Part shown: positions 27,804 to 36,984 of the stretch, in pieces
Numbering within the stretch: position 1 is the stretch's first letter
Layout of the letters: each line of letters starts with the position of its first letter
Source of the DNA: Candidatus Accumulibacter iunctus
GTDB lineage: Bacteria > Pseudomonadota > Gammaproteobacteria > Burkholderiales > Rhodocyclaceae
DNA: 64,000 bases
Assembly (NCBI GenBank): GCA_002345025.1
Contig: DDUX01000163.1
Coordinates: 1 to 64,000 of the forward strand
Direction of reading: 5' to 3'
The notes under the pieces: model-generated
Told to the model about the DNA's origin: nothing
The model's input: the letters and a program-made list of their open reading frames with translations, nothing else
Databases searched by the model: none
Program-made: the position numbers and the translations under genes

Positions 27804-28486
27804 TGTCTGCCCCTCTTGCCGTACGTGCGGTGCTCATCGATCTCGATGGCACCCTGCTCGATACCGTGCTCGACCTGCATGCTGCTGCCAGCGGCATGCT
27901 GCGCGATCTGGGTCGCCCCGGGATTGCGGTCGAATCAATTCGCAGCTATGTCGGCCGCGGCATTCCCAATCTGGTCAAGCGGGTTCTCGCCGGATCGATG
28001 GCGGCGGCGGACGATGCCACGCCACCGCCTGCCGAGGCGCTGGCGAGCTTCAAGCGGCACTACAGTGTCGAGAACGGTCGCCATGCCGCGCTCTTTCCCG
28101 GTGTCGGAGAGGGACTCGATGCGCTCAAGGCGCTCGGCTTGCCGCTCGGCGTGATCACCAACAAGGCCGAGGCCTTCACGCTGCCACTGCTGCAGCGCAG
28201 CGGCCTGTACCCCTATTTCGACGTCATCGTCAGCGGCGATGTGCTGCCGCGGCCGAAGCCGGATCCGATGCCGCTGCTCTGGGCCAGTGGCCGGCTCGCC
28301 GTTTCACCGGTCGACGTGCTGATGATCGGCGATTCGGTGCATGATTTCCACGCCGGCAGGGCAGCCGGCTGCCATGTCTTTCTCGTGCCCTATGGCTACA
28401 ACGAGGGGCGCGATGTCCGCGAACTGGCTTGTGATGGTATAGTCTCGACCCTCGCCGAGGCGGCGCAGCGCCTGGTTCACGCCTGA
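27800..28486 (+). CDS. gph: phosphoglycolate phosphatase
   Basis: HAD-superfamily phosphatase of 228 residues that removes 2-phosphoglycolate. The nucleophile motif is DLDGTLLD (D14, D16). A cap region begins around residue 30, the second motif is GVITNK, and the third motif region ends with [11 protein letters not shown] and [12 protein letters not shown]. The start overlaps rpe. A 156-base spacer separates it from trpE, which may carry its own promoter. Confidence 0.95.
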   Translation: MMSAPLAVRAVLIDLDGTLLDTVLDLHAAASGMLRDLGRPGIAVESIRSYVGRGIPNLVKRVLAGSMAAADDATPPPAEALASFKRHYSVENGRHAALFPGVGEGLDALKALGLPLGVITNKAEAFTLPLLQRSGLYPYFDVIVSGDVLPRPKPDPMPLLWASGRLAVSPVDVLMIGDSVHDFHAGRAAGCHVFLVPYGYNEGRDVRELACDGIVSTLAEAAQRLVHA

Positions 28487-28642
28487 GCGTTCTGCCGGCA
28501 CCCGCGCTGCTGGGGTGCCCGCCGGAGGGCGCCGGCAGCCAGTCGCGGCGGCCTGCAACATGAGGTCACCTGAGCTTGGGGCGGCAGGCGAACACCGGCA
28601 GGGAGCTTGCCCGTTGCCGGCGTGTTTCCTTGTGGAGTTCCG

Positions 28643-30115
28643 ATGACCGAAGCCTACTTCAATCGCCTGGCTGCCGAAGGTTACAACCGCATCCCGGTAA
28701 CGCTCGAGACCTTTGCCGATCTCGACACGCCGCTGTCGATCTACCTCAAGCTGGGCAACACACCCTACAGCTATCTGCTCGAATCGGTGCAGGGTGGCGA
28801 GCGTTTTGGCCGTTACTCGATCATCGGACTTGCCAGCCCGACGCGCATCGTCGTCAACGCGCATCAGGTGCTGGTCCTGAACGGTAACCGCATCGCCGAG
28901 CGCGAGGACGATACCAATCCGCTGGAGTTCATCGGCAAGTACATGAAGCGTTTTCGCGCCGCGCCGACCACCGGTCTGCCGCGTTTCTGCGGCGGGCTGG
29001 TCGGCTGCTTCGGCTACGATACGGTACGCTACATCGAAACCCGGCTGACGCGCTCGCAGAAGACGGATGAGCTCGGAGTTCCCGATGTCCTCCTCCTGCT
29101 GTCCGAGGAGATTGCCGTGGTCGACAATCTGTCGGGCAAGCTGACGCTGGTCGTCTATGCCGAGCCGGGCGTGCCGGGGGCTTACCAGAAGGCGCAGGCG
29201 CGCCTGCGCGAACTGCTGCAGCGGCTGCGCGAACCCGTCGCGATCCCTCCGGAAACGCCACAGTCGTCGCCGCCGGCGGCGTCGATGTTCGGTGAGGCGC
29301 AGTTCCGGCGGGCGGTGGTCAAGGCCAAGAGTTACATCACCGAGGGCGACATCATGCAGGTTGTCCTTTCGCAGCGGATGAGCAAGCCCTTCGCCGCCAG
29401 CCCGATGGCCCTCTACCGCTCGCTGCGCTCGCTCAATCCGTCGCCCTACATGTTCTACTTCGACTTCGAGGACTTCCATGTCGTCGGTGCGTCGCCGGAG
29501 ATCCTCGTCCGTCTCGAGGGCGAAACGGTGACCGTGCGGCCGATTGCCGGAACGCGCCGGCGTGGCGTCTCGTTCGAGGAGGACCAGGCCCTGGCCGCCG
29601 AGTTGCTGGCTGACGAGAAGGAGCGCGCCGAGCATGTGCAGTTGCTTGACCTGGGTCGCAACGACGCCGGCCGCGTCGCCCGTGTGGGGACGATCCGGCT
29701 CACCGAGAACATGATCGTCGAACGCTACTCGCATGTGATGCACATCGTCTCGAACGTCGAAGCCCGGTTGCAACCGGGACTGAACGCCCTCGACGTGCTC
29801 CGCGCGACCTTTCCTGCCGGGACCGTTTCCGGGGCGCCGAAGGTACGGGCGATGGAAATCATCGACGAACTCGAGCCGGTCAAGCGCGGCATCTACGCCG
29901 GTGCCGTCGGTTACCTCGGGTTCAACGGCGACATGGACCTGGCGATTGCCATCCGCACCGCCATTCTCAAGGATGGCCACCTGCATGTGCAGGCCGGAGC
30001 GGGAATCGTTGCCGATTCCGACCCGGCCGCCGAATGGCAGGAGACGCAGAACAAGGCACGGGCAGTCCTGCGCGCCGCCGAGCTGGCGGAGAACGGTCTC
30101 GACACCCGCTTCTGA
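28643..30115 (+). CDS. trpE: anthranilate synthase component I
   Basis: Large subunit of anthranilate synthase, 490 residues, first step of tryptophan synthesis. The feedback-binding LLES motif lies near residues 49-52, before RFGRYSIIGL. The C-terminal chorismate-binding domain has DIMQVVLSQRM, the GTRRRG segment, LGRNDAGRVA and TFPAGTVSGAPKVRAMEI. The glutamine amidotransferase partner gene trpG is not adjacent; it lies 6.3 kb downstream with trpD and trpC. Annotated start ATG 28643; an upstream in-frame codon adds 12 unconserved residues. Confidence 0.97.
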   Translation: MTEAYFNRLAAEGYNRIPVTLETFADLDTPLSIYLKLGNTPYSYLLESVQGGERFGRYSIIGLASPTRIVVNAHQVLVLNGNRIAEREDDTNPLEFIGKYMKRFRAAPTTGLPRFCGGLVGCFGYDTVRYIETRLTRSQKTDELGVPDVLLLLSEEIAVVDNLSGKLTLVVYAEPGVPGAYQKAQARLRELLQRLREPVAIPPETPQSSPPAASMFGEAQFRRAVVKAKSYITEGDIMQVVLSQRMSKPFAASPMALYRSLRSLNPSPYMFYFDFEDFHVVGASPEILVRLEGETVTVRPIAGTRRRGVSFEEDQALAAELLADEKERAEHVQLLDLGRNDAGRVARVGTIRLTENMIVERYSHVMHIVSNVEARLQPGLNALDVLRATFPAGTVSGAPKVRAMEIIDELEPVKRGIYAGAVGYLGFNGDMDLAIAIRTAILKDGHLHVQAGAGIVADSDPAAEWQETQNKARAVLRAAELAENGLDTRF

Positions 30116-30154
30116 GCGCCGGCCGTGATGGCGTCGCCATCGCCCGGCTGGCGC

Positions 30155-30658
30155 TCAGCGGGACCAGTGCACGTGCAGGAGCAACTCCTGCGGGTTGTAG
30201 TGGAACTCGAGTGTGCCCTGGTAAGCGTGATGCACCGCCTCACCGATCGCGCGCGCGAGATGAATGTCGGTGGTGCTGAGTCGCAGCTCTCCCTCGCCAT
30301 CGTCGAAAGCCATCACACGCTTCAGCGGATGCTCGGCGCGTTGCCGTTCAGCCTCGTTGCGCACCAGGTGCACGATGTCGTCGTGGTGTGCCTGCAGGAA
30401 GTCGCCAGCGAGGACGACATGGCCCGCGGGGCAATGGTCGCTCACCCGGTGGCATGCCGGACAGGTGACCTGATGTGCGTCGGCCGGCGCGGCAATGCCC
30501 CACTGCCAGCGCCCACGGCTGTACACGGCATGACACTTCGGGCAAACGGTTGGCTCGGCGAGCTTGCCCTTGCTGCGGTAGCTGTCGTGCGCTTCTTCCT
30601 GCAGCAGACGATCGCGGCGTACCTGCTGAAAGCCGGCGGGAATGGACTTGCTGCTCAT
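30155..30658 (-). CDS. zinc-ribbon protein, BCAM0308-like
   Basis: Soluble protein of 167 residues with a central treble of cysteines: CPKC near 43 and CPAC about 30 residues later, each pair followed by His or Val residues, suggesting a zinc ribbon. The C-terminal half contains two short strands and ends in an LEFHYNPQELLLHVHW segment. It resembles the BCAM0308 family as recalled; function is unknown. A perfect AAGGAGG ribosome-binding site precedes the ATG at 30658, which rules out the longer upstream frame. It is convergent with trpE. Confidence 0.75.
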   Translation of the reverse strand: MSSKSIPAGFQQVRRDRLLQEEAHDSYRSKGKLAEPTVCPKCHAVYSRGRWQWGIAAPADAHQVTCPACHRVSDHCPAGHVVLAGDFLQAHHDDIVHLVRNEAERQRAEHPLKRVMAFDDGEGELRLSTTDIHLARAIGEAVHHAYQGTLEFHYNPQELLLHVHWSR

Positions 30659-30896
30659 GATGAACCTCCTTGTCGTCAAGCTCGCTCCGGCGATGTGCAG
30701 GAAAGGCCTCCCGCCCCTGCTGCCGAGCGGCAGCCGCGAACCGCCCTTGCCGGGCTCGCGCAACCCTCATCCTCCATTAAGGATAGATCGTGCGGCGGTG
30801 TTTGCCAGTGGAGAAAACCTCTTCAAGGATGGAAATGTGGCCTTCCCTGGACTACAGTGGAGGCGATGGTTGCACTGCCCACGGAAGGAGGCGCGC

Positions 30897-31392
30897 ATGT
30901 CGCATGCTGCAGCGAGCGGGACACTGTCCCTGAGTTCGCCCGCTTTCGCCCACCAGGAAATGATGCCGCTGCGTCACACCTGCGACGGGCGCAACCTCTC
31001 GCCGCCGCTGGCGTGGGGCGAGCCGCCGCCAGGAACCCGGAGTCTGGTGCTCATCGTCGATGATCCGGATGCGCCCGATCCGGCTGCGCCGCGGATGACC
31101 TGGGTGCATTGGCTCCTGTACAACATTCCGCCACACGCTCGTCAGTTGCCCGAGGGCGTCAGTGATCGCGAGCTGCCGCCACCGACGCTGCCGGCTGAAT
31201 GACTGGCAGCGCAGCGGCTACGGCGGTCCCTGCCCGCCGATCGGCACGCATCGCTATTTTCACAAGCTGTTTGCCCTCGACACCGTCCTGCCGGACCTGC
31301 AGCAGCCGCGCAAGGCCCGGCTCGAGGAAGCCATGCAGGGGCACATCCTGGCAGCCGGCGAGCTGATGGGACTCTATCGCCGGCAACGCTGA
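30897..31392 (+). pseudogene. YbhB/YbcL (PEBP/Raf-kinase-inhibitor-like) gene with a frameshift
   Basis: Frame 1 (30897-31202) encodes the N-terminal two thirds of a phosphatidylethanolamine-binding-like protein: SPAFAHQEMMPLRHTCDG, the DDPDAPDP ligand motif, and WVHWLLYNIP. It stops at 31200-31202. The missing part continues in the next frame from 31195: LNDWQRSGYGGPCPPIGTHRYFHKL and a helical end to 31392. A loss of two bases (or gain of one) around 31190-31198 explains the break. A GGAAGGAGG ribosome-binding site is well placed. It is either a real pseudogene or a sequencing error. Confidence 0.85.
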
Positions 31393-31420
31393 GGCTGCGG
31401 CGGCAGCGCGGGTCAGGCAG

Positions 31421-32842
31421 TCAGTCGATGCGGACGTTGCTGAACTGCCAGGGGTCGGACTGCTCGAGTTCCTCCGGGAACAGCCGGCTGCGTCCATGCA
31501 GCGGAGTCCAGCCGGTGTAGGCGCCGATCATCCGTCCGAGGTAGGGCAGGCAAATCTCCAGCACCCGCTCGAAGTCCATTTCGTCCGGTTCGACGATACC
31601 TCGACCGGGGTTCTCGATCGCCCAGATGATCCCGGCCAGGGCTGCCGAGCAGACCTGCAGGGTGGTGGCACTGTTGTGCGGGGCGAGTTCTCGCGCCTGA
31701 TCGACGCTCAATTGCGAGCCGAACCAGTAGGCGTTGCGCGAGTGCCCGGCGAGCAGCACGCCGAGTTCGTCGATGCCACCGGATGAGATGTCGTCGAGCA
31801 GGATGCGCTTGCGTTCCGGACGCAAGTAGTTGCGGGCGACGAGCTCGTGCAGCGACAGCAGCGCGTCATCGCACGGCTGGTAGGCGTAATGCACCGTCGG
31901 CCGGTATTCTGGCGCCGTACCGTTGCCGACGCTCAGGTAGTCGGCAATCGAGATCGACTCGCCATGCGTGATCGCGAAGCCCTGGAACGGCCCGCCGCCG
32001 GGGGTCCAGCTGCGCACGCGGGTGCTGCATCCCGGCCGCTGCAGATAGATGGCTGCCTGCGAGCCGCTGCCATGGCGGCAGCCATCCCTGGGCAGCCGGT
32101 GTTCGTGCGAACCCCAGCCCAGCTCGCAAGGCTGCTGCGCCTCGCTGATGAAGCCATCGACCGACCAGGTGTTGACAAATTCGCACGCCTGCCGGCGCAG
32201 TGGCGAGACCTGGGTGTCCCGCTCGGCGATGTGGATCGTCCGCACGCCAAGGGTGTACGCGAGCTGCGCCCAGTCTTCGCGCTGACGCGGCATGGGCAGC
32301 GCCAGACCGGTGTCGGCGGCGATGTCGAGCAGTGCCCGCTTGACGAAATGCGAAACCAGTCCCGGGTTGGCGCCATGCGTCAGCACCGCCGTCGGCCGCT
32401 CCGGCGAGTCCATCCGCCGCGCCAGTGCCTGCTCGCGCAGCGCATAGTTGGTGCGCGCTGCGAGCGGCAGCGCGGGGTCGTCATAGCCACCTGGCCACGG
32501 CTCGATCGACGTGTCGAGGTAGAGTGCACCGCGGGCCTGCGCGTAGTCGATCAGCGCCAGCGAAGAGACATCGACCGCGACGTTGAGCAGGAAATCGCCA
32601 TGGTCAAGAAGCGGATCAAGGACCTGCCGGTAGTTGTCCGGGCGCAGCACGTGCGGCAGCAGACGGACCCCGGCCAGCGCGGCGACCGCATCGCCCTCCG
32701 CGCTGGCGGCGACGACGGTGATCATCGCCGGGGCAATGTCGATGTGGCGCCGGATGAGCGGCAGCAGACCCTGGCCGATACAACCGAAACCGACGATGAC
32801 CAGACGGCCAGGGAAATCGACGTGGATCCGGTGCTCGCTCAT
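31421..32842 (-). CDS. hss: homospermidine synthase
   Basis: NAD-dependent enzyme of 473 residues that makes sym-homospermidine from putrescine. The N terminus has the dinucleotide-binding GFGCIGQGLLPL; later landmarks are LDTSIEPWPGGY, THGANPGLVSHFVK, the WTPGGGPFQGFAITH segment and VHYAYQPCDDALLSLHE. Length and motifs match the bacterial homospermidine synthase family. It is encoded alone inside a block that separates trpE from trpGDC. The symbol follows common usage for the family. Confidence 0.9.
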   Translation of the reverse strand: MSEHRIHVDFPGRLVIVGFGCIGQGLLPLIRRHIDIAPAMITVVAASAEGDAVAALAGVRLLPHVLRPDNYRQVLDPLLDHGDFLLNVAVDVSSLALIDYAQARGALYLDTSIEPWPGGYDDPALPLAARTNYALREQALARRMDSPERPTAVLTHGANPGLVSHFVKRALLDIAADTGLALPMPRQREDWAQLAYTLGVRTIHIAERDTQVSPLRRQACEFVNTWSVDGFISEAQQPCELGWGSHEHRLPRDGCRHGSGSQAAIYLQRPGCSTRVRSWTPGGGPFQGFAITHGESISIADYLSVGNGTAPEYRPTVHYAYQPCDDALLSLHELVARNYLRPERKRILLDDISSGGIDELGVLLAGHSRNAYWFGSQLSVDQARELAPHNSATTLQVCSAALAGIIWAIENPGRGIVEPDEMDFERVLEICLPYLGRMIGAYTGWTPLHGRSRLFPEELEQSDPWQFSNVRID

Positions 32843-32941
32843 GCTGCGTCTCCAGAGAAATCGGCTCCGCCGATGATCGGTGACAGCCGCTGTCGGGTCA
32901 AGTCCGGGGAAGGCCGGCCGGCAGTCGCCAGCCGCCGTGGC

Positions 32942-33352
32942 TCAGTCGCCTGGCCAGTAAAGATAAAGATCCCTGAGGCCGCTCTGGCTGACGTTGGTTG
33001 TTCTGCTGACCACCTTGCCGTTGAACTCGGCTTCGATGCGATACCTGCCCGGTGCCAGCCGGGCGAAGAAGAAGGGACCGCTGGAGAGCGCCGTCAGCAG
33101 CTCCTGGCCACCGGCGCCGAAGATGCGCACCCGGACGTCAGCCAGGTAGGCGCCGCTGCCCTTCTCGGCAAAAACCAGTTGCAGGTTGTGCGTCCGCCGC
33201 AGTGCCTCGATCTCCAGCGGATCATCGTCGCCGATGCGTGCGCTGGCATGCGCCACGTCGCCGGCGGCGGCCGCCGCCGCCGGGGCTGCGGTGCCGAGCA
33301 GCGCGCTCGAGGCCAGCAGGCAACAGATGATGGCGCCGCGCAACCCGTTCAT
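32942..33352 (-). CDS. small exported protein, carboxypeptidase-regulatory-like fold
   Basis: Protein of 136 residues with a signal peptide (residues 1-28, Ala-rich end). The mature domain has an alternating beta pattern, with GSGAYLADVRVRIFGAGG, PFFFARLAPGRYRIEAEF and a YLYWPGD end. This resembles carboxypeptidase-regulatory or transthyretin-like domains. It has no enzymatic motif. Its ATG overlaps the lon stop (four bases), so it is the third gene of an hsp20-lon operon and may have an envelope stress role. Confidence 0.7.
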   Translation of the reverse strand: MNGLRGAIICCLLASSALLGTAAPAAAAAAGDVAHASARIGDDDPLEIEALRRTHNLQLVFAEKGSGAYLADVRVRIFGAGGQELLTALSSGPFFFARLAPGRYRIEAEFNGKVVSRTTNVSQSGLRDLYLYWPGD

Positions 33353-35760
33353 CGCCGCTCTCCTTCGGTTGCCGTGTCGCTGGATGTCACGGCTTGCCGG
33401 CGCAGGGCGTTCGCCATTGCGTCGTCGACGCTGTCGAGAAAGACAAACTCCAGCTTTTCCCGGGCTTCGGCAGGGACTTCGTCGAGATCGCGGCGGTTGC
33501 GTGCCGGCAGCAGGACGCGCGTGATCCCGGCACGCATCGCTGCCAGCACCTTGTCCTTGATGCCACCGACCGGCAGCACCAGTCCGCGCAGGCTGATCTC
33601 GCCGGTCATCGCCGTGTCGTTGCGCACCGCTTGGTCGATGAAGAGCGATGCGAGCGCAACGAAGATCGCCACGCCGGCGCTCGGACCGTCCTTCGGGATC
33701 GCCCCGGCGGGTACGTGCACGTGCACGTTGCTCTTCTCGAAGCTGCCGGCCTCGATGCCGAGGCTCGCGGCACGTGTCTTGACCAGCGTCAGCGCTGCCT
33801 GCGCCGATTCCTTCATCACCTCGCCGAGTTGCCCGGTGAGGATCAGCTTGCCGTCGCCGATCGTGCGGCTGGCTTCGACGAAGAGGATGTCACCACCGAC
33901 CGGCGTCCATGCCAGTCCGGTGGCGACACCGGCCAGCCCGGTGCGCAGCGCCACCTCGTTGTCGTACTTGCCGGCACCGAGCAGGTCGGCGAGATCGGCC
34001 TCGCCGACCTGCATGCTTTCTCGTTTGCCCTCGGCGATGTCGACCGCGACGCGGCGGCAGACGGCGCCGATCTCCCGTTCGAGCGAGCGCACACCCGCTT
34101 CGCGAGTGTAGTCGCGTATGATCGTCTGCAGGGCTGCGGGCGCGAATTCGAGCTGACCCGGCTGCAGCCCGTTCTGTACCATCTGTCTGCCGACCAGGTA
34201 GCGGCGGCCGATCTCCAGCTTTTCCTCCTGCGTGTAGCCAGGCAGCTGGATGATCTCCATGCGGTCGCGCAGGGGGCCCGGGATGTTGTCGAGAACGTTG
34301 GCCGTGGTGATGAAGAGCATGCGCGACAGGTCGAAGGGCAGCGCCAGATAATTGTCGCGGAAGCTGTCGTTCTGCTCCGGGTCGAGCACCTCCAGCAGTG
34401 CCGCCGACGGATCGCCCTGGAAGCTGGCGCCGAGCTTGTCGATCTCGTCGAGCATCATCACGCAACCGCGCGACCCTGCCTTGCGGATTGCCTGGATGAT
34501 GTTGCCGGGCAGGGCGCCGATGTACGTGCGCCGGTGTCCGCGTATCTCGGCTTCGTCGTGACAGCCGCCGAGCGAGGCGCGGACGAACCTGCGCCCCAGC
34601 GCGCGCGCGATCGACTGGCCGAGAGAGGTCTTGCCGACGCCGGGCGGGCCGACGAAGCAGAGAATCGGTCCGTGTCCGCCGGGGTTGAGCTTGCGCACGG
34701 CAAGGAACTCGACGATCCGCTTCTTCACCTGGACGAGGCCGAAGTGGTCGGCATCGAGGATTCGCCGTGCCTCGGCGATCTCGATGCTGTCCGGCACCGG
34801 TTCTCGCCACGGCAGCTCGATCAGCCAGTCGAGGTAGGCGCGAACCATCGAGTACTCGGCGGAAGCGTCGGTCATCCGTTCCAGGCGCTTGAGCTCCTTG
34901 CTGGCCTGCGCCGCCACCTCCTCCGGCATCCCGGCATCGGCGATGGCCTTGCGCAGCGCCTCGATCTCGACGCTGTTGCCGGCGTCGCCTTCGCCCAGCT
35001 CCTTCTGGATCGATTTCATCTGCTCGCGCAGCAGGTATTCGCGCTGGCGCTGATCGATGCTCGCCTTGGTCCGCTCGTCGAGTTCGCGCGACAGCCGCAG
35101 CACTTCGAGGCGGCCGAGCAGGCAGGCGAGCACGACATCGAGCCGCTGCGTCAGATCGACGGTTTCGAGAACGAGCTGCCGGTCGAGCAGTTTGAGCTCG
35201 CTGACGCCGGCCACCAGGTCGGCGAGTGCACCGGGCTGGGTGATGCTCCTGACCGCGCCGACCAGCTCCTGCGAAACCTGCGGCAGGTACTGCAGGACTT
35301 CGATCGCCCGCTCGCGGACGCGGATCATTCTTGCCTCGATCTGGCTGTCCGTCGTCTCGGGCTCGTCGATCCGCTCGGGGCGCGCCACCGGGAACGGGTA
35401 ACCCGGCAGGTAGCCGCTGACGCGAAAACGCTGCAGCCCCTGGCAGACGACAACGTGGGTATTGTCGGGCAGGGTGACATAGCGCAGGATGTTGGCCACT
35501 GTGCCGATCCGGCACAGATCCTGCGGACCGGGCTGCTCGACTTCGGCGTCCCTCTGCAGCAGGATGCCGACCGGCCGATCGCTCTTGACCGCCTGCTGCG
35601 CGGCAAGGATCGATTGCTCGCGACCGATGGTCAGCGGCAGGATCATTCCCGGAAACAGCACCGTGTTGCGAATCGGGACGACGATCAGCGCGTCTTCCGG
35701 TACCACCAGCAGGCTGCCGCCAGGCACATCGCCCCGGCCGTCGCTTCGCTCGTTGCGCAT
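33349..35760 (-). CDS. lon: ATP-dependent protease La
   Basis: Serine-lysine AAA+ protease of 803 residues. The N-terminal substrate-binding LON domain covers about 1-215 (PIRNTVLFPGMILPL). The AAA+ module has Walker A GPPGVGKTSLG (K377) and Walker B MMLDEIDKLG. The protease domain has the catalytic S694 in DGPSAGVAIF and a lysine about 43 residues later, in the GGIKDKVLAAMRAG segment. It is 15 bases downstream of hsp20 and coupled to a small exported protein. Another lon copy elsewhere in the genome is possible. Confidence 0.95.
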   Translation of the reverse strand: MRNERSDGRGDVPGGSLLVVPEDALIVVPIRNTVLFPGMILPLTIGREQSILAAQQAVKSDRPVGILLQRDAEVEQPGPQDLCRIGTVANILRYVTLPDNTHVVVCQGLQRFRVSGYLPGYPFPVARPERIDEPETTDSQIEARMIRVRERAIEVLQYLPQVSQELVGAVRSITQPGALADLVAGVSELKLLDRQLVLETVDLTQRLDVVLACLLGRLEVLRLSRELDERTKASIDQRQREYLLREQMKSIQKELGEGDAGNSVEIEALRKAIADAGMPEEVAAQASKELKRLERMTDASAEYSMVRAYLDWLIELPWREPVPDSIEIAEARRILDADHFGLVQVKKRIVEFLAVRKLNPGGHGPILCFVGPPGVGKTSLGQSIARALGRRFVRASLGGCHDEAEIRGHRRTYIGALPGNIIQAIRKAGSRGCVMMLDEIDKLGASFQGDPSAALLEVLDPEQNDSFRDNYLALPFDLSRMLFITTANVLDNIPGPLRDRMEIIQLPGYTQEEKLEIGRRYLVGRQMVQNGLQPGQLEFAPAALQTIIRDYTREAGVRSLEREIGAVCRRVAVDIAEGKRESMQVGEADLADLLGAGKYDNEVALRTGLAGVATGLAWTPVGGDILFVEASRTIGDGKLILTGQLGEVMKESAQAALTLVKTRAASLGIEAGSFEKSNVHVHVPAGAIPKDGPSAGVAIFVALASLFIDQAVRNDTAMTGEISLRGLVLPVGGIKDKVLAAMRAGITRVLLPARNRRDLDEVPAEAREKLEFVFLDSVDDAMANALRRQAVTSSDTATEGERR

Positions 35761-35774
35761 CGTCTCGTCGCCTG

Positions 35775-36176
35775 TCAGAACCGGCGCAGGACGAGCATCA
35801 GGCAGCCGTCCTCGACGAACTGCTCGTGCAGACGGTAGCGTCCCGGTGGCAGGGTCAGGCGGCGCTCGAAGCGACCATAGGGAATCTCGAGGCGGTGTAT
35901 CGCCGCCCGATTGACCAGCGCAGGCATCGGCCGTTCGCCGCGCACCAGCAGGCCATCGTCGTCGAGAGCCACGTCGATCTGCTGTGGGCTGACTCCCGGC
36001 AGTGCAATCAGCAGGCGCAGTTCGTCACCGCTCTGGTAGACATCGACCGCCGGTTCCCAGCAGGGTACCGGCTGCGGCGCGTCGAGAGTGAAGAAACGGC
36101 GTTGCAACTGCTCACCTCCCTGTAGAAGCTCAAGCGCCTCCGCCCACATCCAGAAGCTTCGTTCACGAGATCTCAT
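35775..36176 (-). CDS. Hsp20/alpha-crystallin family small heat shock protein
   Basis: Small heat shock protein of 133 residues. The alpha-crystallin domain (about 38-130) includes PAVDVYQSGDELRLLIALPGVSPQQIDVAL and the IPYGRFERRLTLPP segment. The C-terminal IxI anchor is not clear. It prevents aggregation of unfolded proteins, and its position 15 bases before lon couples chaperone and protease. ATG at 36176 is preferred over a 65-residue upstream extension without similarity. Confidence 0.88.
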   Translation of the reverse strand: MRSRERSFWMWAEALELLQGGEQLQRRFFTLDAPQPVPCWEPAVDVYQSGDELRLLIALPGVSPQQIDVALDDDGLLVRGERPMPALVNRAAIHRLEIPYGRFERRLTLPPGRYRLHEQFVEDGCLMLVLRRF

Positions 36177-36225
36177 GCGCCACCTTCCCTGTCCGCACCC
36201 GGCACGGTTGTCCGTGTCCACCTGC

Positions 36226-36231
36226 AGTATA
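36226..36231 (-). promoter_or_regulatory. possible -10 element of the hsp20-lon operon
   Basis: TATACT on the minus strand lies 50 bases upstream of the hsp20 ATG. A weak GATTCA sits 17 bases further up. No heat-shock sigma-32 pattern (CTTGAA plus CCCCAT) is visible, so heat-shock control is not evident from the sequence. Confidence 0.35.
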
Positions 36232-36269
36232 GCGCCATGCGGCGGTCGTGAATCCACCTGCCGCCGAGC

Positions 36270-36298
36270 TTGAGATCGCCGACGGCACGCGCGATAAT
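36270..36298 (+). promoter_or_regulatory. promoter of trpGDC
   Basis: TTGAGA (36270-36275), 17 bases, GATAAT (36293-36298): a good sigma-70 pair 114 bases before the trpG ATG. It gives trpGDC an own promoter, consistent with separation from trpE. Confidence 0.5.
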
Positions 36299-36411
36299 TC
36301 GCCCTTTCCCGCAGCCCGCGGCATTGATCCACCCGGCAGCCACCGCCGGCGCGGGCAGCGAGCGGCGGCATGGCAGACGAAAGTCTGCCTGGTCAGAAGG
36401 ATGGGCTCCGA

Positions 36412-36984
36412 ATGCTGCTGATGATCGACAACTACGACTCCTTCACCTACAACCTCGTGCAGTACTTCGGCGAGTTGGGTCAGGAGGTTCGGGTCTTCCG
36501 CAACGATGCGATCAGCATCGCCGAGATTGCCCGCCTGGCACCGGCGCTGCTGGTGATTTCGCCGGGGCCCTGCGCACCGGCCCAGGCCGGCATCTCGTTG
36601 ACGGCGATCCGCGAGTTTGCCGGCCGGATTCCGCTGCTCGGCGTCTGCCTCGGACATCAGGCGATCGGCGAGGCTTTTGGCGGCCGCGTCGTGCACGCGC
36701 AGAAGCTGATGCACGGCAAGGTCTCGCCGGTGCATCACAATGGCCAGGGAGTCTTTCGCGGGCTGCCCAGTCCGCTGACCTGCACCCGCTACCATTCGCT
36801 GGCCGTCGAGCGGAAGTCGCTGCCGGCGTGTCTGGAGGTCACCGCGTGGACCGACGACGGCGAGATCATGGGACTGCGGCACAGGACGCTGGCCGTCGAA
36901 GGAGTGCAGTTCCACCCGGAGTCGATCCTCACCGAGCACGGTCACGATCTGCTGCAGAACTTTCTCGAGGAGCATGCCAAATGA
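36412..36984 (+). CDS. trpG: anthranilate synthase component II (glutamine amidotransferase)
   Basis: Class I glutamine amidotransferase of 190 residues that supplies ammonia to TrpE. It has [12 protein letters not shown] near the N terminus, the nucleophile C79 in [15 protein letters not shown] and the catalytic His/Glu in VQFHPESI. It is not fused to TrpE or TrpD. The start at 36412 ([10 protein letters not shown]) is preferred over the upstream in-frame start 14 codons earlier. Its end overlaps trpD by four bases. Confidence 0.97.
   Translation: MLLMIDNYDSFTYNLVQYFGELGQEVRVFRNDAISIAEIARLAPALLVISPGPCAPAQAGISLTAIREFAGRIPLLGVCLGHQAIGEAFGGRVVHAQKLMHGKVSPVHHNGQGVFRGLPSPLTCTRYHSLAVERKSLPACLEVTAWTDDGEIMGLRHRTLAVEGVQFHPESILTEHGHDLLQNFLEEHAK

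Noticed and set aside
28487..28642. Possible tryptophan leader peptide before trpE
   Set aside because: No short frame with tandem Trp codons and no attenuator-like alternative hairpins were seen.
31847..34111. 754-codon open frame on the plus strand
   Set aside because: Antisense to homospermidine synthase, the small exported protein gene and the end of lon; composition is typical of a shadow frame.
33394..35838. 814-codon open frame on the plus strand
   Set aside because: Antisense to lon with no recognisable motifs.
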